Assembly: GCF_027563345.1 (NCBI RefSeq)
Contig: NZ_JAMKBK010000001.1
Strand: one strand, 5' to 3'
From: Psychrobacillus psychrodurans
GTDB lineage: Bacteria; Bacillota; Bacilli; Bacillales_A; Planococcaceae
Length of the DNA: 64,000 nt
The notes beneath the pieces were generated by a model. The model was given only the letters and a program-made list of their open reading frames with translations. It made no database searches and had not been told where the DNA came from. Both the position numbers and the translations under genes were made by a program. Numbering within the stretch: the stretch's first letter is position 1; the number at the start of each line of letters is the position of its first letter. This document shows, one piece after another, positions 25,920-34,098 of the stretch.

Positions 25920-27036
25920 TAATTATGACCTCGCTTTCTAATGTATTTAATACTTGTTTTAAATCTGCGATTAAATCTTCTACTTCTTCAATCCCAACCG
26001 AAAAACGAAGGAGACTATTATCAACTCCTCGTGCATTCCGTTCCTCTTCAGGTATATCGGCATGTGTTTGTGTAGCAGGATACGTGATAAAGCTCTCTAC
26101 ACCACCAAGACTTTCAGCAAATACAATCAGTCTCAAATTCTTTAGGAAAGGAGCCACCCATTCGCTTTTTTGTAAACGGAAGGATAACATTCCGCCAACT
26201 CCTGGATATAACACATCCTTAACAGCAGATTCCTGCTTTAAAAATTCAGTAATTCTTTTTGCATTTAAATCATGCTGCTTCATACGTAGATGAAGTGTTT
26301 TTAATCCTCTTATTAACAACCAAGAATCGAAAGGAGAAAGGACAGCGCCTGCAGCATTATGGTTGACTTGCAGTTGTTCACTTAGATCAGTACCTTTTGT
26401 TACCACCAATCCTGCAAGAACATCGTTATGTCCCCCAATATATTTTGTGCCACTATGGATGACAATATGGGCACCCAATTCAATAGGTCGCTGTAAATAA
26501 GGGGTTAAGAATGTATTGTCTACGATTAACAATAGATTATGCTCTTCTGCTATATCCGCAAATAGCTGTATGTCGATTTCCTGCATTAAAGGGTTAGTGG
26601 GTGTTTCGATAAATAAGGCTTTTGTATTTTCTGTTATTAATGCTTTTACTTCTTCAGCTGATTCAAATTTTGTATAAGTAGTACGGATATTATATGAATC
26701 TGCATACTGGTTGAATAATCGGTATGTACCACCATACAAATCATCAGGAGCAATTAACTCATCTCCTGACCGAAAAAGGGATAAAACCAATTGTATTGCA
26801 GCCATACCAGAACTACAGGCAAAGCCAGCATCTCCACCTTCTAATTTTGCAATTCCTTCCTCTAAAATAGCTCGTGTCGGGTTCTTAGTTCGTGTGTAGT
26901 CGTATCCTGTAGACTGCCCAATCCCATTGTGTTTGTAAGCTGTGGAGAGATAAATAGGGGGATTTACCGCCCCGGTTTTTTCATCACTATGATTTCCCAA
27001 TTGAACTAACTGTGTATCAATACTGTTTTTTGTCAT
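25912..27036 (-). CDS. metI: Cystathionine gamma-synthase / O-acetylhomoserine thiolyase MetI
   Basis: 374-aa PLP enzyme of the same fold as its neighbour. The PLP lysine lies in HSGTKYIGGHND near residue 195, with YTRTKNPTR near 46-54 and a C-terminal SVGIEEVEDLI. It would join cysteine to an acylated homoserine, with possible direct sulfhydrylation as in B. subtilis MetI. It is the first gene after a SAM-I riboswitch, so it is expressed when S-adenosylmethionine is low. It overlaps metC, forming a two-gene operon. Confidence 0.88.
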   Translation of the reverse strand: MTKNSIDTQLVQLGNHSDEKTGAVNPPIYLSTAYKHNGIGQSTGYDYTRTKNPTRAILEEGIAKLEGGDAGFACSSGMAAIQLVLSLFRSGDELIAPDDLYGGTYRLFNQYADSYNIRTTYTKFESAEEVKALITENTKALFIETPTNPLMQEIDIQLFADIAEEHNLLLIVDNTFLTPYLQRPIELGAHIVIHSGTKYIGGHNDVLAGLVVTKGTDLSEQLQVNHNAAGAVLSPFDSWLLIRGLKTLHLRMKQHDLNAKRITEFLKQESAVKDVLYPGVGGMLSFRLQKSEWVAPFLKNLRLIVFAESLGGVESFITYPATQTHADIPEEERNARGVDNSLLRFSVGIEEVEDLIADLKQVLNTLESEVIINE

Positions 27037-27061
27037 AAGTATTCATCCTTTACAATTAAAA

Positions 27062-27230
27062 TAAAAAAGAGGATTCTCTAATAAGAAGAGAACCCTCAAG
27101 TAAATATCGAAGTTTGTCTTCTTATCTTCAAGACGTCATACGTCTATTGGAATTAGCACCATACCTAAGCGTGGCTGGTTGCTGAGACATCTAAGGGCCA
27201 ATCCCTCCGTCTCTCTGGATAAGAAAAAAA
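27062..27230 (-). promoter_or_regulatory. SAM-I riboswitch (S-box)
   Basis: Minus-strand aptamer from CTTATCCAGAGAG (27223) through GGAGGGA, TGGCCC, GCAACC and GGTGCTAATTCC to the closing GATAAG (27121). These are the classic S-box blocks. A terminator follows (GAGGGTTCTCT and AGAGAATCCTC, then T6) at about 27064-27098. SAM binding favours termination before metIC. Confidence 0.96.
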
Positions 27231-27309
27231 TATGAAATTATCAAAATTTTAAATTTAAATAATCTTAACACTTAGTGGCTATTAATACAATACGTTTTTT
27301 TGTTTCAAG

Positions 27310-27513
27310 TTATGACATAAATGTCAGTATTAAAACAATTACTCCGAGTATTAAAGATATCCATCCTACAACTAACTTGTGAGAATAAGCTAAAGCTACG
27401 AGCCCTAATAGAACTGCACCTGCACCTAGCCAAAGGGGAGCATAAAAGAAACCAAGTACCCCTAAGACTATACCTAACAAACCAACCCATAATCCTGTAG
27501 AAGAATCCAACAT
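27310..27513 (-). CDS. Small hydrophobic membrane protein
   Basis: 67 aa with two or three TMs rich in Gly, Leu and Val (LWVGLLGIVLGVLG, GAGAVLLGLVAL, WISLILGVIVLIL). The ATG at 27513 follows GGGAGG with 5-nt spacing. No family was recognised beyond a general DUF4190-like small membrane protein. It stands alone between the S-box and a divergent TetR gene. Confidence 0.65.
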   Translation of the reverse strand: MLDSSTGLWVGLLGIVLGVLGFFYAPLWLGAGAVLLGLVALAYSHKLVVGWISLILGVIVLILTFMS

Positions 27514-27731
27514 CCACACCTCCCATCCTATAATGTAGGAACTCCAAGAAGAAAAGTCCCTTTACATATTATATGAAGGGTATAGAGGAGGGGCATAAAC
27601 AATCTGCAGATTCATTGCAGAGATAGGCCATTATGCTGGTCTTTTATTAAATAAACAAAATATTAGAATGTAGCTTAAAATTTGTTATAATTACAAACAG
27701 ACCCGTTGGTATGTTAGGAGGAAAAATAGCT

Positions 27732-28292
27732 ATGGATACTAAATCACTCTTGATTGAAACTGCTACAATTCTTTTTCAGGAAAAAGGTTACAAAACTGTA
27801 GGACTCAATGAAATTTTAAAAGCTAGTAATGTTTCAAAGGGTGCTCTTTACCATCACTTTCCAGATGGCAAAGAAGAACTCTTGATAACTTGTTTACACG
27901 CTCTAAAAGAAGACATAACCACAGATATTGAAGCTATTTTTAGTAAGCATCTTACAACTAAGGACGCCATAATTTCAACGATTGATACTTTAATAAATAG
28001 CTTTGAAAAAAGAGGTACTATTACTGGCTATACATTTAGCAGTATTGTTAGTGAAATGGCAACAATGAGTGAACCAGTTCGCAAAGCGTGCAGTGAGTTA
28101 TATGAAAATATTGAACGCATCTACTGTGCTAAGCTATTATCCGATGGCTTTTCGGATGAAACAGCTGCCTCTGTATCGTTATTGTTGACTGCTTCGATTG
28201 AAGGGGCCATGATGCTTTGTTTAACGAAACAATCTACGAATCCTTTAAAAACAATTGCAGAACTATTACCGAACTTGTTGGAGAAGCTATAA
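27732..28292 (+). CDS. TetR family regulator (YxaF/LmrA-like)
   Basis: 186 aa. The helix-turn-helix reads KTVGLNEILKASNVSKGALYHHF, closely resembling the LmrA/YxaF (QdoR) subgroup. A second domain with the TetR_C pattern follows. ATG at 27732 after AGGAGG. It lies 51 bp upstream of a DUF2798 membrane-protein gene on the same strand, probably one operon. LmrA-type repressors answer flavonoids or lincomycin; the ligand here is unknown. Confidence 0.87.
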   Translation: MDTKSLLIETATILFQEKGYKTVGLNEILKASNVSKGALYHHFPDGKEELLITCLHALKEDITTDIEAIFSKHLTTKDAIISTIDTLINSFEKRGTITGYTFSSIVSEMATMSEPVRKACSELYENIERIYCAKLLSDGFSDETAASVSLLLTASIEGAMMLCLTKQSTNPLKTIAELLPNLLEKL

Positions 28293-28343
28293 AAATGGAA
28301 TTTAAAGCGAAGGTCTTTACTAAACTTTGAGAGGAAGAAAAAA

Positions 28344-28859
28344 ATGCATCAAGAAAACAGACTACCAAGAAATGCAAAGGAAGGCCTATTATTCGGCACA
28401 ATTATCTCAACACTTACGGTTATATTCATGACCTCCTTAAATATCATTCTCTCTTTTGGAGAATTTAACGGAGAAGTTGCTTTAACCATCTTAAAAGCGC
28501 TACCGATTATTTGGGTTATTGTTATGATCATTGAACCAACTATTTTTGGGCGTATTGCAGAAGCTTTAGTTAAAAAATTCACTAAGCCTACGGATAGCTT
28601 CAACTCCAAAATTTTATTCCGAATTCTTTTTACCGTATTAGGGATGTCTGCAGCTATGACACTTATTGGTGATATTGTAGGAAATGGCTTTAGAATGGAA
28701 ATCTTCAGCAACTGGTTAACGAATTGGCCGCGTAACTTCGCAATGGTACTTATTGCAGAAAGCTTAGTAATTCAACCTATTGCCCGTTTTGCAATGGTAA
28801 AATTACATGAATCTCAGGATTGCAAAGCTCAAGCAGAAGCTGTTGTAAGTACAAAATAA
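28344..28859 (+). CDS. DUF2798 domain membrane protein
   Basis: 171 aa with four TMs arranged as two similar halves. Each half has the pattern N-(x)-W-(P)-(x)-FA(M)-(x)-E(P/S) near its end (ALPIIWVIVMIIEPTIFGRIAE and NWPRNFAMVLIAESLVIQPIAR), which marks DUF2798. Function is unknown. It follows a TetR regulator and ends at a strong terminator, so it is the likely target of that regulator. Confidence 0.82.
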   Translation: MHQENRLPRNAKEGLLFGTIISTLTVIFMTSLNIILSFGEFNGEVALTILKALPIIWVIVMIIEPTIFGRIAEALVKKFTKPTDSFNSKILFRILFTVLGMSAAMTLIGDIVGNGFRMEIFSNWLTNWPRNFAMVLIAESLVIQPIARFAMVKLHESQDCKAQAEAVVSTK

Positions 28860-28866
28860 CTAACAA

Positions 28867-28902
28867 AAACGCTCAGACAATTTTGTCTAAGCGTTTTTTC
28901 TT
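28867..28902 (+). terminator. Terminator after the DUF2798 gene
   Basis: AAACGCTCAGACA and TGTCTAAGCGTTT form a 13-bp stem with one mismatch, followed by a T-run. Confidence 0.85.
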
Positions 28903-28947
28903 TTCACTATAACTAAAACATCAGCAGACATTGTTCAATGTCTGTTT

Positions 28948-29754
28948 CTATTTTCCACCCAGTAGGTCAAATAATCCTCCTGCTATACTGCCTTCACCTT
29001 TTGAACCACCACCTGGTGTTTGAGGGGCAGCAGCAAATACTTTACTAGCTAATCTGCTAAATGGAAGTGATTGGATCCATACGGTACCAGGACCACGAAG
29101 GGTAGCGAAGAATAATCCTTCTCCACCAAATAAGGCTGTTTTAACTCCCTTGACCATTTCGATATTGTAATCTACATCCGCAGTCATTGCTACGAGACAT
29201 CCAGTATCTACTCGTAAAACCTCTCCTTGCTGTAGTGATTTTCTATGAATAGTTCCCCCTGCATGCACGAAAGCTAGGCCATCACCCTCAAGTTTTTGCA
29301 TAATGAAACCTTCACCACCAAAGAAACCTGCACCTAGCTTACGTTGAAATTCAATGCCAATCGTAACCCCTTTAGCTGCTGCTAGAAATGCATCCTTTTG
29401 ACAAATAATTTTTCCGCGGTATTGGCTTAAGTCCATAGGAATAATCTTTCCAGGGTAAGGTGATGCGAAGTAGACATGTTTTTTGCCACTACCAGTATTG
29501 GTGAATGTTGTCATGAATAAACTCTCTCCAGTAAGCATACGTTTACCTGCACCCATTAATTTACCCATAAGTCCGCCACTGCTACCACCCGATCCTGATG
29601 AGCCATCGCCGAAAATAGTTTCCATTGAAATACCGTCTTCCATCATCATTAAGCTGCCTGCTTCTGCAACAACAGTTTCTTTTGGATCCAATTCAATTTC
29701 TACAAATTGCATATCGTCTCCATATAGTTTGTAGTCTATTTCATGGTTATTCAT
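28948..29754 (-). CDS. TIGR00266/AIM24 family protein
   Basis: 268-aa soluble beta-rich protein. The family features are present: an N-terminal EAGSLMMMEDGISMET, a Gly/Ser-rich insert at about 50-65, then GKKHVYFASPYPGKIIPMDL, FLAAAKGVTIGIEF and a C-terminal GPGTVWIQSLPFSRLA. The molecular role is not established. ATG after GGGAGGAGC. It is transcribed alone toward the DUF2798 terminator. Confidence 0.88.
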   Translation of the reverse strand: MNNHEIDYKLYGDDMQFVEIELDPKETVVAEAGSLMMMEDGISMETIFGDGSSGSGGSSGGLMGKLMGAGKRMLTGESLFMTTFTNTGSGKKHVYFASPYPGKIIPMDLSQYRGKIICQKDAFLAAAKGVTIGIEFQRKLGAGFFGGEGFIMQKLEGDGLAFVHAGGTIHRKSLQQGEVLRVDTGCLVAMTADVDYNIEMVKGVKTALFGGEGLFFATLRGPGTVWIQSLPFSRLASKVFAAAPQTPGGGSKGEGSIAGGLFDLLGGK

Positions 29755-29872
29755 AATCTTGCTCCTCCCAAATTGTTATTACCCAATTATACGATATGAA
29801 AGGTAAAAAGTTTCATTCTAAAAATTCAAAATTATTAAAGGTATTTACAAATAATTATCGAATGTATTATTA

Positions 29873-29887
29873 ATGGAAACGTTTACA
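29873..29887 (+). promoter_or_regulatory. CcpA cre site
   Basis: ATGGAAACGTTTACA matches the cre consensus WTGNAANCGNWNNCW at every defined position. It lies 26 bp before the aldehyde dehydrogenase start, where CcpA binding would block transcription when glucose is plentiful. Confidence 0.82.
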
Positions 29888-29912
29888 TTTTAAAGTGAAA
29901 AGAGGGAATAGA

Positions 29913-31403
29913 ATGAAGTTAACAAATTTTATTGATGGGAAATGGCAGGATGTTGGTAGAACGGAGTATACCCCAGTGTTTAATCCTGCGAATGGGGAAC
30001 AACTTGCAGAGGTTAAGCTATCTACAATGGAAGATGTGAATATTGCAGTGGAAGCCGCAGTGAAAGCTCAAAAAAAATGGGCACTCGTTCCTGCGCCGAA
30101 ACGTGCAGATTATTTATATGAGATTGGTAGAATAATGAAAGAAAAGAAAGAACATCTAGCTCAAGTATTAACAAAAGAAATGGGAAAAGTGATTGAAGAG
30201 GGACGTGGAGAAGTACAAGAAGGTATTGATATGGCATTATATATGGCTGGAGAAGGTCGTCGTTTGTTTGGTGAGACTACTCCATCTGAACTTGCAGACA
30301 AGTTTGCGATGAGTGTCCGAGCACCTATTGGGGTAGTGGGACTCATTACTCCTTGGAACTTTCCGGTTGCCATTGCTACTTGGAAATCATTCCCTGCTAT
30401 TGTTGCTGGAAATGCATTCATTTGGAAACCGGCAACGGAAACTCCTATGATGGCATATGAAATGGCTAAAATCTTTGAGGAAGCTGGTTTACCACCTGGA
30501 GTTGCTAATGTTGTTTTTGGATCAGGTTCTCAAGTAGGTACTGCAATGATTGAGCATCCGGAAGTGAAAGTTATTTCATTTACTGGTTCTACAGAAACGG
30601 GGAGTAAAGTCGCTGAGCTCGGTGGTCGTCACCTAAAAAAAGTTTCCCTCGAAATGGGTGGGAAAAATGCAGTAATCGTCATGGAGGATGCAGATCTTTC
30701 ATTAGCAGTGGAAGGTATTTTATGGAGTGCCTTTGGAACTGCAGGACAAAGATGTACGGCATGTAGCAGAGTTATTGTGCATAAAGATGTAAGAGAAGAC
30801 TTAGAGAAAATGCTTCTTGAACAAATGGAAAAACTAACGATTGGCGATGGATTAGATGAAACGGTCAAAATCGGCCCAGTTATTAATAAAAATGCTCTGG
30901 AGAAAATCCATTCCTATACAAAAATAGGACAAGAGGAAGGGGCGACTCTCTTAACGGGAGGAACAATTTTAAATGAGGCAGAGCTAGCAAAGGGGAATTA
31001 TTATGCTCCTACTCTTTTTACTAACGTGACACCGAATATGCGAATAGCGCAGGAGGAAATATTTGGTCCAGTAGTTTCTTTGATAGAAGTGAATTCACTA
31101 GAGGAAGCAATTAAAGTAAATAATGGAGTGAAGTTTGGACTATCCAGCTCCATCTATTCAAGAGATATCAATAAAGTATTCCATGCACAGCGTGATTTGG
31201 ATACTGGGATAGTTTACGTTAACGCAGGAACAACTGGAGCAGAAATCCACTTGCCTTTTGGAGGAACAAAAGGGACTGGGAATGGCCATCGGGACTCAGG
31301 GGTAGCAGCATTAGATGTGTATACAGAATGGAAGAGCATATATATAGATTACAGTGGGAAATTACAGCGTGCACAAATAGACACTCAAGTAATAGGGGGA
31401 TGA
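29913..31403 (+). CDS. Aldehyde dehydrogenase, likely 2-aminoadipate semialdehyde DH
   Basis: 496 aa, full length for NAD(P)-dependent aldehyde dehydrogenase. Asn149 is in TPWNFP, Lys172 in WKPATETP, general base Glu247 in LEMGGK and catalytic Cys281 in GQRCTA. ATG at 29913 follows AGAGGGA. The next gene encodes a lysine 6-dehydrogenase whose product is 2-aminoadipate 6-semialdehyde, so oxidation to 2-aminoadipate is the likely reaction. That substrate is inferred from context. The cre site upstream implies carbon-catabolite repression of the operon. Confidence 0.88.
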   Translation: MKLTNFIDGKWQDVGRTEYTPVFNPANGEQLAEVKLSTMEDVNIAVEAAVKAQKKWALVPAPKRADYLYEIGRIMKEKKEHLAQVLTKEMGKVIEEGRGEVQEGIDMALYMAGEGRRLFGETTPSELADKFAMSVRAPIGVVGLITPWNFPVAIATWKSFPAIVAGNAFIWKPATETPMMAYEMAKIFEEAGLPPGVANVVFGSGSQVGTAMIEHPEVKVISFTGSTETGSKVAELGGRHLKKVSLEMGGKNAVIVMEDADLSLAVEGILWSAFGTAGQRCTACSRVIVHKDVREDLEKMLLEQMEKLTIGDGLDETVKIGPVINKNALEKIHSYTKIGQEEGATLLTGGTILNEAELAKGNYYAPTLFTNVTPNMRIAQEEIFGPVVSLIEVNSLEEAIKVNNGVKFGLSSSIYSRDINKVFHAQRDLDTGIVYVNAGTTGAEIHLPFGGTKGTGNGHRDSGVAALDVYTEWKSIYIDYSGKLQRAQIDTQVIGG

Positions 31404-31407
31404 TTAC

Positions 31408-32565
31408 ATGATAGTTGCTGTATTAGGTGCAGGGTTAATGGGAAAGGAAGCAGCTCGTGATTTAGTATTAAGCCCGAATGTGGAAAAGGTTTTATTATGT
31501 GATTTAGATGTGGGACAGGCAAAAATGTTTAAGGAAAGATTGCAAAATTCCAAAATTGAAGTATTAAGACTTGATGCAAACGAGGACGATAGTATACGAA
31601 AAATAATGAAGGAAGCGGATGTAGTAATAAACGCATTATTTTATACGTTCAATGAAAAAATAGCTAAGCTTGCTGTAGAAGTAGGGGTACATTCTATCGA
31701 TTTAGGTGGGCATATTGGAGGGGCGACAGATAACGTCTTAATACTTCATGAAAAGGCAAAAGCAAAAGGAATTACGCTAATACCTGATTTAGGTGTTGCT
31801 CCAGGAATGATCAATATTTTGGCTGGATATGGTGCTTCCAAACTCGATGAGGTAAATACTATTCGATTGTATGTAGGAGGAATTCCAGTTGAACCCGAGG
31901 GTATCTTTGGTTACAATATCGTCTTCTCATTGGAAGGAGTTTTCGATCATTATACAGATGCTTCACACGTTATAAGAGAAGGAAAACTTCAGGAAGTTCC
32001 ATCTCTTACAGAAGTAGAACCGATTACCTTTGAGGACTATGGTGAACTAGAGGCATTCCATACAGCTGGTGGCACTTCAACTTTAGCAAAATCATTTCCG
32101 AATGTAGATACGCTTGAATATAAGACAATTCGATACAAGGGGCATGCAGACAAATTCAAACTGCTAGTAGATTTAGGGTTAACGAACAAAAAAACAGTCG
32201 TCAATGTAAACGGCAATATGGTAAGAGCACGAGATGTATTGAAGGAAGTCTTAACCCCACAGTTATTACTTGGGGATAAAGAGGATGCAGTATTGCTGCG
32301 AGTAATTGTTGAAGGTTTAAAAGATGGAACCCTTACCAACTTCACGTACGAAATGGCGACTAAAAAAGATTCCCTTTCAGGTGAAACCGCAATGGCTCGA
32401 GCAACAGCCAATACTATTTCAGTTGTTGCACAAATGATTGGAAATGGAGTTGTTAAAAATCGAGGAGTATATCCTCCTGAGCTAATCGTTCCTGGAGAAT
32501 TATATATCCGAGAAATGGCAGCAAGAGGCGTAGAAATAAGAGAATCCATTACTAGAGGTGAGTAA
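31408..32565 (+). CDS. L-lysine 6-dehydrogenase (saccharopine dehydrogenase family)
   Basis: 385 aa with an N-terminal Rossmann fold (AVLGAGLMGKEAARDLV) and the blocks VGVHSIDLGGHIG, PDLGVAPGMINILAGYGA and EAFHTAGGTSTLAKSFPN. From memory these closely resemble the Geobacillus stearothermophilus lysine dehydrogenase (EC 1.4.1.18), which oxidatively deaminates the epsilon-amino group of lysine with NAD. It starts 4 bp after the aldehyde dehydrogenase stop and ends 2 bp before the acyl-CoA dehydrogenase gene, a tight lysine-degradation operon. Confidence 0.87.
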   Translation: MIVAVLGAGLMGKEAARDLVLSPNVEKVLLCDLDVGQAKMFKERLQNSKIEVLRLDANEDDSIRKIMKEADVVINALFYTFNEKIAKLAVEVGVHSIDLGGHIGGATDNVLILHEKAKAKGITLIPDLGVAPGMINILAGYGASKLDEVNTIRLYVGGIPVEPEGIFGYNIVFSLEGVFDHYTDASHVIREGKLQEVPSLTEVEPITFEDYGELEAFHTAGGTSTLAKSFPNVDTLEYKTIRYKGHADKFKLLVDLGLTNKKTVVNVNGNMVRARDVLKEVLTPQLLLGDKEDAVLLRVIVEGLKDGTLTNFTYEMATKKDSLSGETAMARATANTISVVAQMIGNGVVKNRGVYPPELIVPGELYIREMAARGVEIRESITRGE

Positions 32566-32567
32566 AT

Positions 32568-33761
32568 ATGAACTTTGACTTCTCAGAAGAACAAGTGCTG
32601 TTGCGCAAAACTGTTCGTCAATTTGTAGATAATGAAATAATTCCCCATATTGCAAAATGGGAAACAGATGGCGCATTTGATCCTGCCATATGGAAAAGAC
32701 TTGCAGATCTTGGTTTGATGGGTGTATGTATACCCGAAAAGTATGGTGGAAGTGGAATGGATTATAATTCACTTGCTATAGTTTGTGAGGAATTGGAGCG
32801 CGGTGATACGGCTTTTCGGACAGCTGTTTCGGTTCATACTGGTTTAAACTCCATGACTTTAATGCAGTGGGGATCAGAAGAACAGAAGCAAAAATATTTA
32901 ATACCACAGGCTACTGGTGAAAAGATTGGAGCATTTGGCTTAACAGAACCAGGTGCTGGTTCGGATGTAGCTTCAATGTCTACAGTAGCAGTGCAAGATG
33001 GAGACGATTATATTTTAAATGGTCAGAAAACATGGATCTCACTATGCGATGTGGCCGATCATTTCATCGTATTTGCTTATACGGATAAATCCAAGAAGCA
33101 CCATGGAATCAGTGCATTTATAGTGGAACGAACGCTAGATGGCTTTTCATCTAAAGCTATTAAAGGTAAATATGGCATCAAGTCAGGAAATACAGGAGAA
33201 ATATTTTTTGATAATATGCGTGTGCCAAAGGGGAATCTTCTCGGAAAAGAAGGAGAAGGGTTCAAAATTGCCATGTCTGCCTTGGATAATGGTCGATTCA
33301 CTGTAGCAGCAGGAGCAGTTGGGTTATCGCTAGCCTGCCTGGAAGCAAGCGTAAAATATAGCAGAGAGCGTCAAACATTTGGTAAAGAGATTGGCCGCCA
33401 TCAGCTTGTTCAACAAATGATTGCCAAAATGGAAGCAGGACTCCAAATGAGCCGTCTCCTTGTATATCGTGTAGGCGAACTAAAAAACAAAGGTGTCCGA
33501 AATACAAGAGAAACATCGCTAGCAAAATGGCAAGCATGTGATTTTGCCAATAAAGCTGCAGATGATGCGGTACAAGTTTATGGTGCCTATGGATATTCAG
33601 ATGAATACCCAGTAGCAAGATACTTGAGAAACTCAAAAGCCCCAGTTATATATGAAGGAACGCGAGAGATTCATACGATTATGCAAGCAGAATATGTTCT
33701 CGGTTACCGAGAAGATAAAGCACTCAGTAATATGCTGCCGACATGGCCATTTGATGAATAA
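32568..33761 (+). CDS. Acyl-CoA dehydrogenase, possibly glutaryl-CoA type
   Basis: 397-aa flavoprotein. FAD and substrate motifs are LTEPGAGSDVASM near 125 and the C-terminal base Glu363 in IYEGTREIH. The Arg after the catalytic motif and the stretch SVHTGLNSMTLMQWG occur in relatives linked to glutarate or lysine catabolism. In this operon, lysine carbon would pass through 2-aminoadipate to glutaryl-CoA, so glutaryl-CoA oxidation is plausible; a general short-chain acyl-CoA role is not excluded. It is the last gene of the operon. Confidence 0.85.
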   Translation: MNFDFSEEQVLLRKTVRQFVDNEIIPHIAKWETDGAFDPAIWKRLADLGLMGVCIPEKYGGSGMDYNSLAIVCEELERGDTAFRTAVSVHTGLNSMTLMQWGSEEQKQKYLIPQATGEKIGAFGLTEPGAGSDVASMSTVAVQDGDDYILNGQKTWISLCDVADHFIVFAYTDKSKKHHGISAFIVERTLDGFSSKAIKGKYGIKSGNTGEIFFDNMRVPKGNLLGKEGEGFKIAMSALDNGRFTVAAGAVGLSLACLEASVKYSRERQTFGKEIGRHQLVQQMIAKMEAGLQMSRLLVYRVGELKNKGVRNTRETSLAKWQACDFANKAADDAVQVYGAYGYSDEYPVARYLRNSKAPVIYEGTREIHTIMQAEYVLGYREDKALSNMLPTWPFDE

Positions 33762-33811
33762 TTATTAGATAATCGGATAAGTCGCTTTCAAGCGAAACAA
33801 TCGTCAACTAA

Positions 33812-33861
33812 AAACGCAAGAATGTTGTTTACCACTCGTGGATAACATTCTTGCGTTTTGC
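33812..33861 (+). terminator. Terminator of the lysine operon
   Basis: AAACGCAAGAATGTT and AACATTCTTGCGTTT form a perfect 15-bp stem with an inner CCAC/GTGG, followed by TG and further T's. The remaining 240 bp to the next gene hold no recognisable feature. Confidence 0.88.
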
Positions 33862-34098
33862 TTTGCAAATGATTGAGCATGGCCGGGAACATCTAAATCC
33901 TTGATTAGCTCAAGTATGCTCCATACCTAATTAGGTGAAAATTAAAGTAGCTGTACATAGAGAGGTATATATTCGAATGTTATTAAGATGAAGATCTTTT
34001 TAGTTACCTACTTTCAGAATTTTCTTTCTGCAGGTGTAACTAATTCATTTTTAAAATGTCTAATGAGTTAACAAAGAAAAAAGGAAGGGTGATCCATA

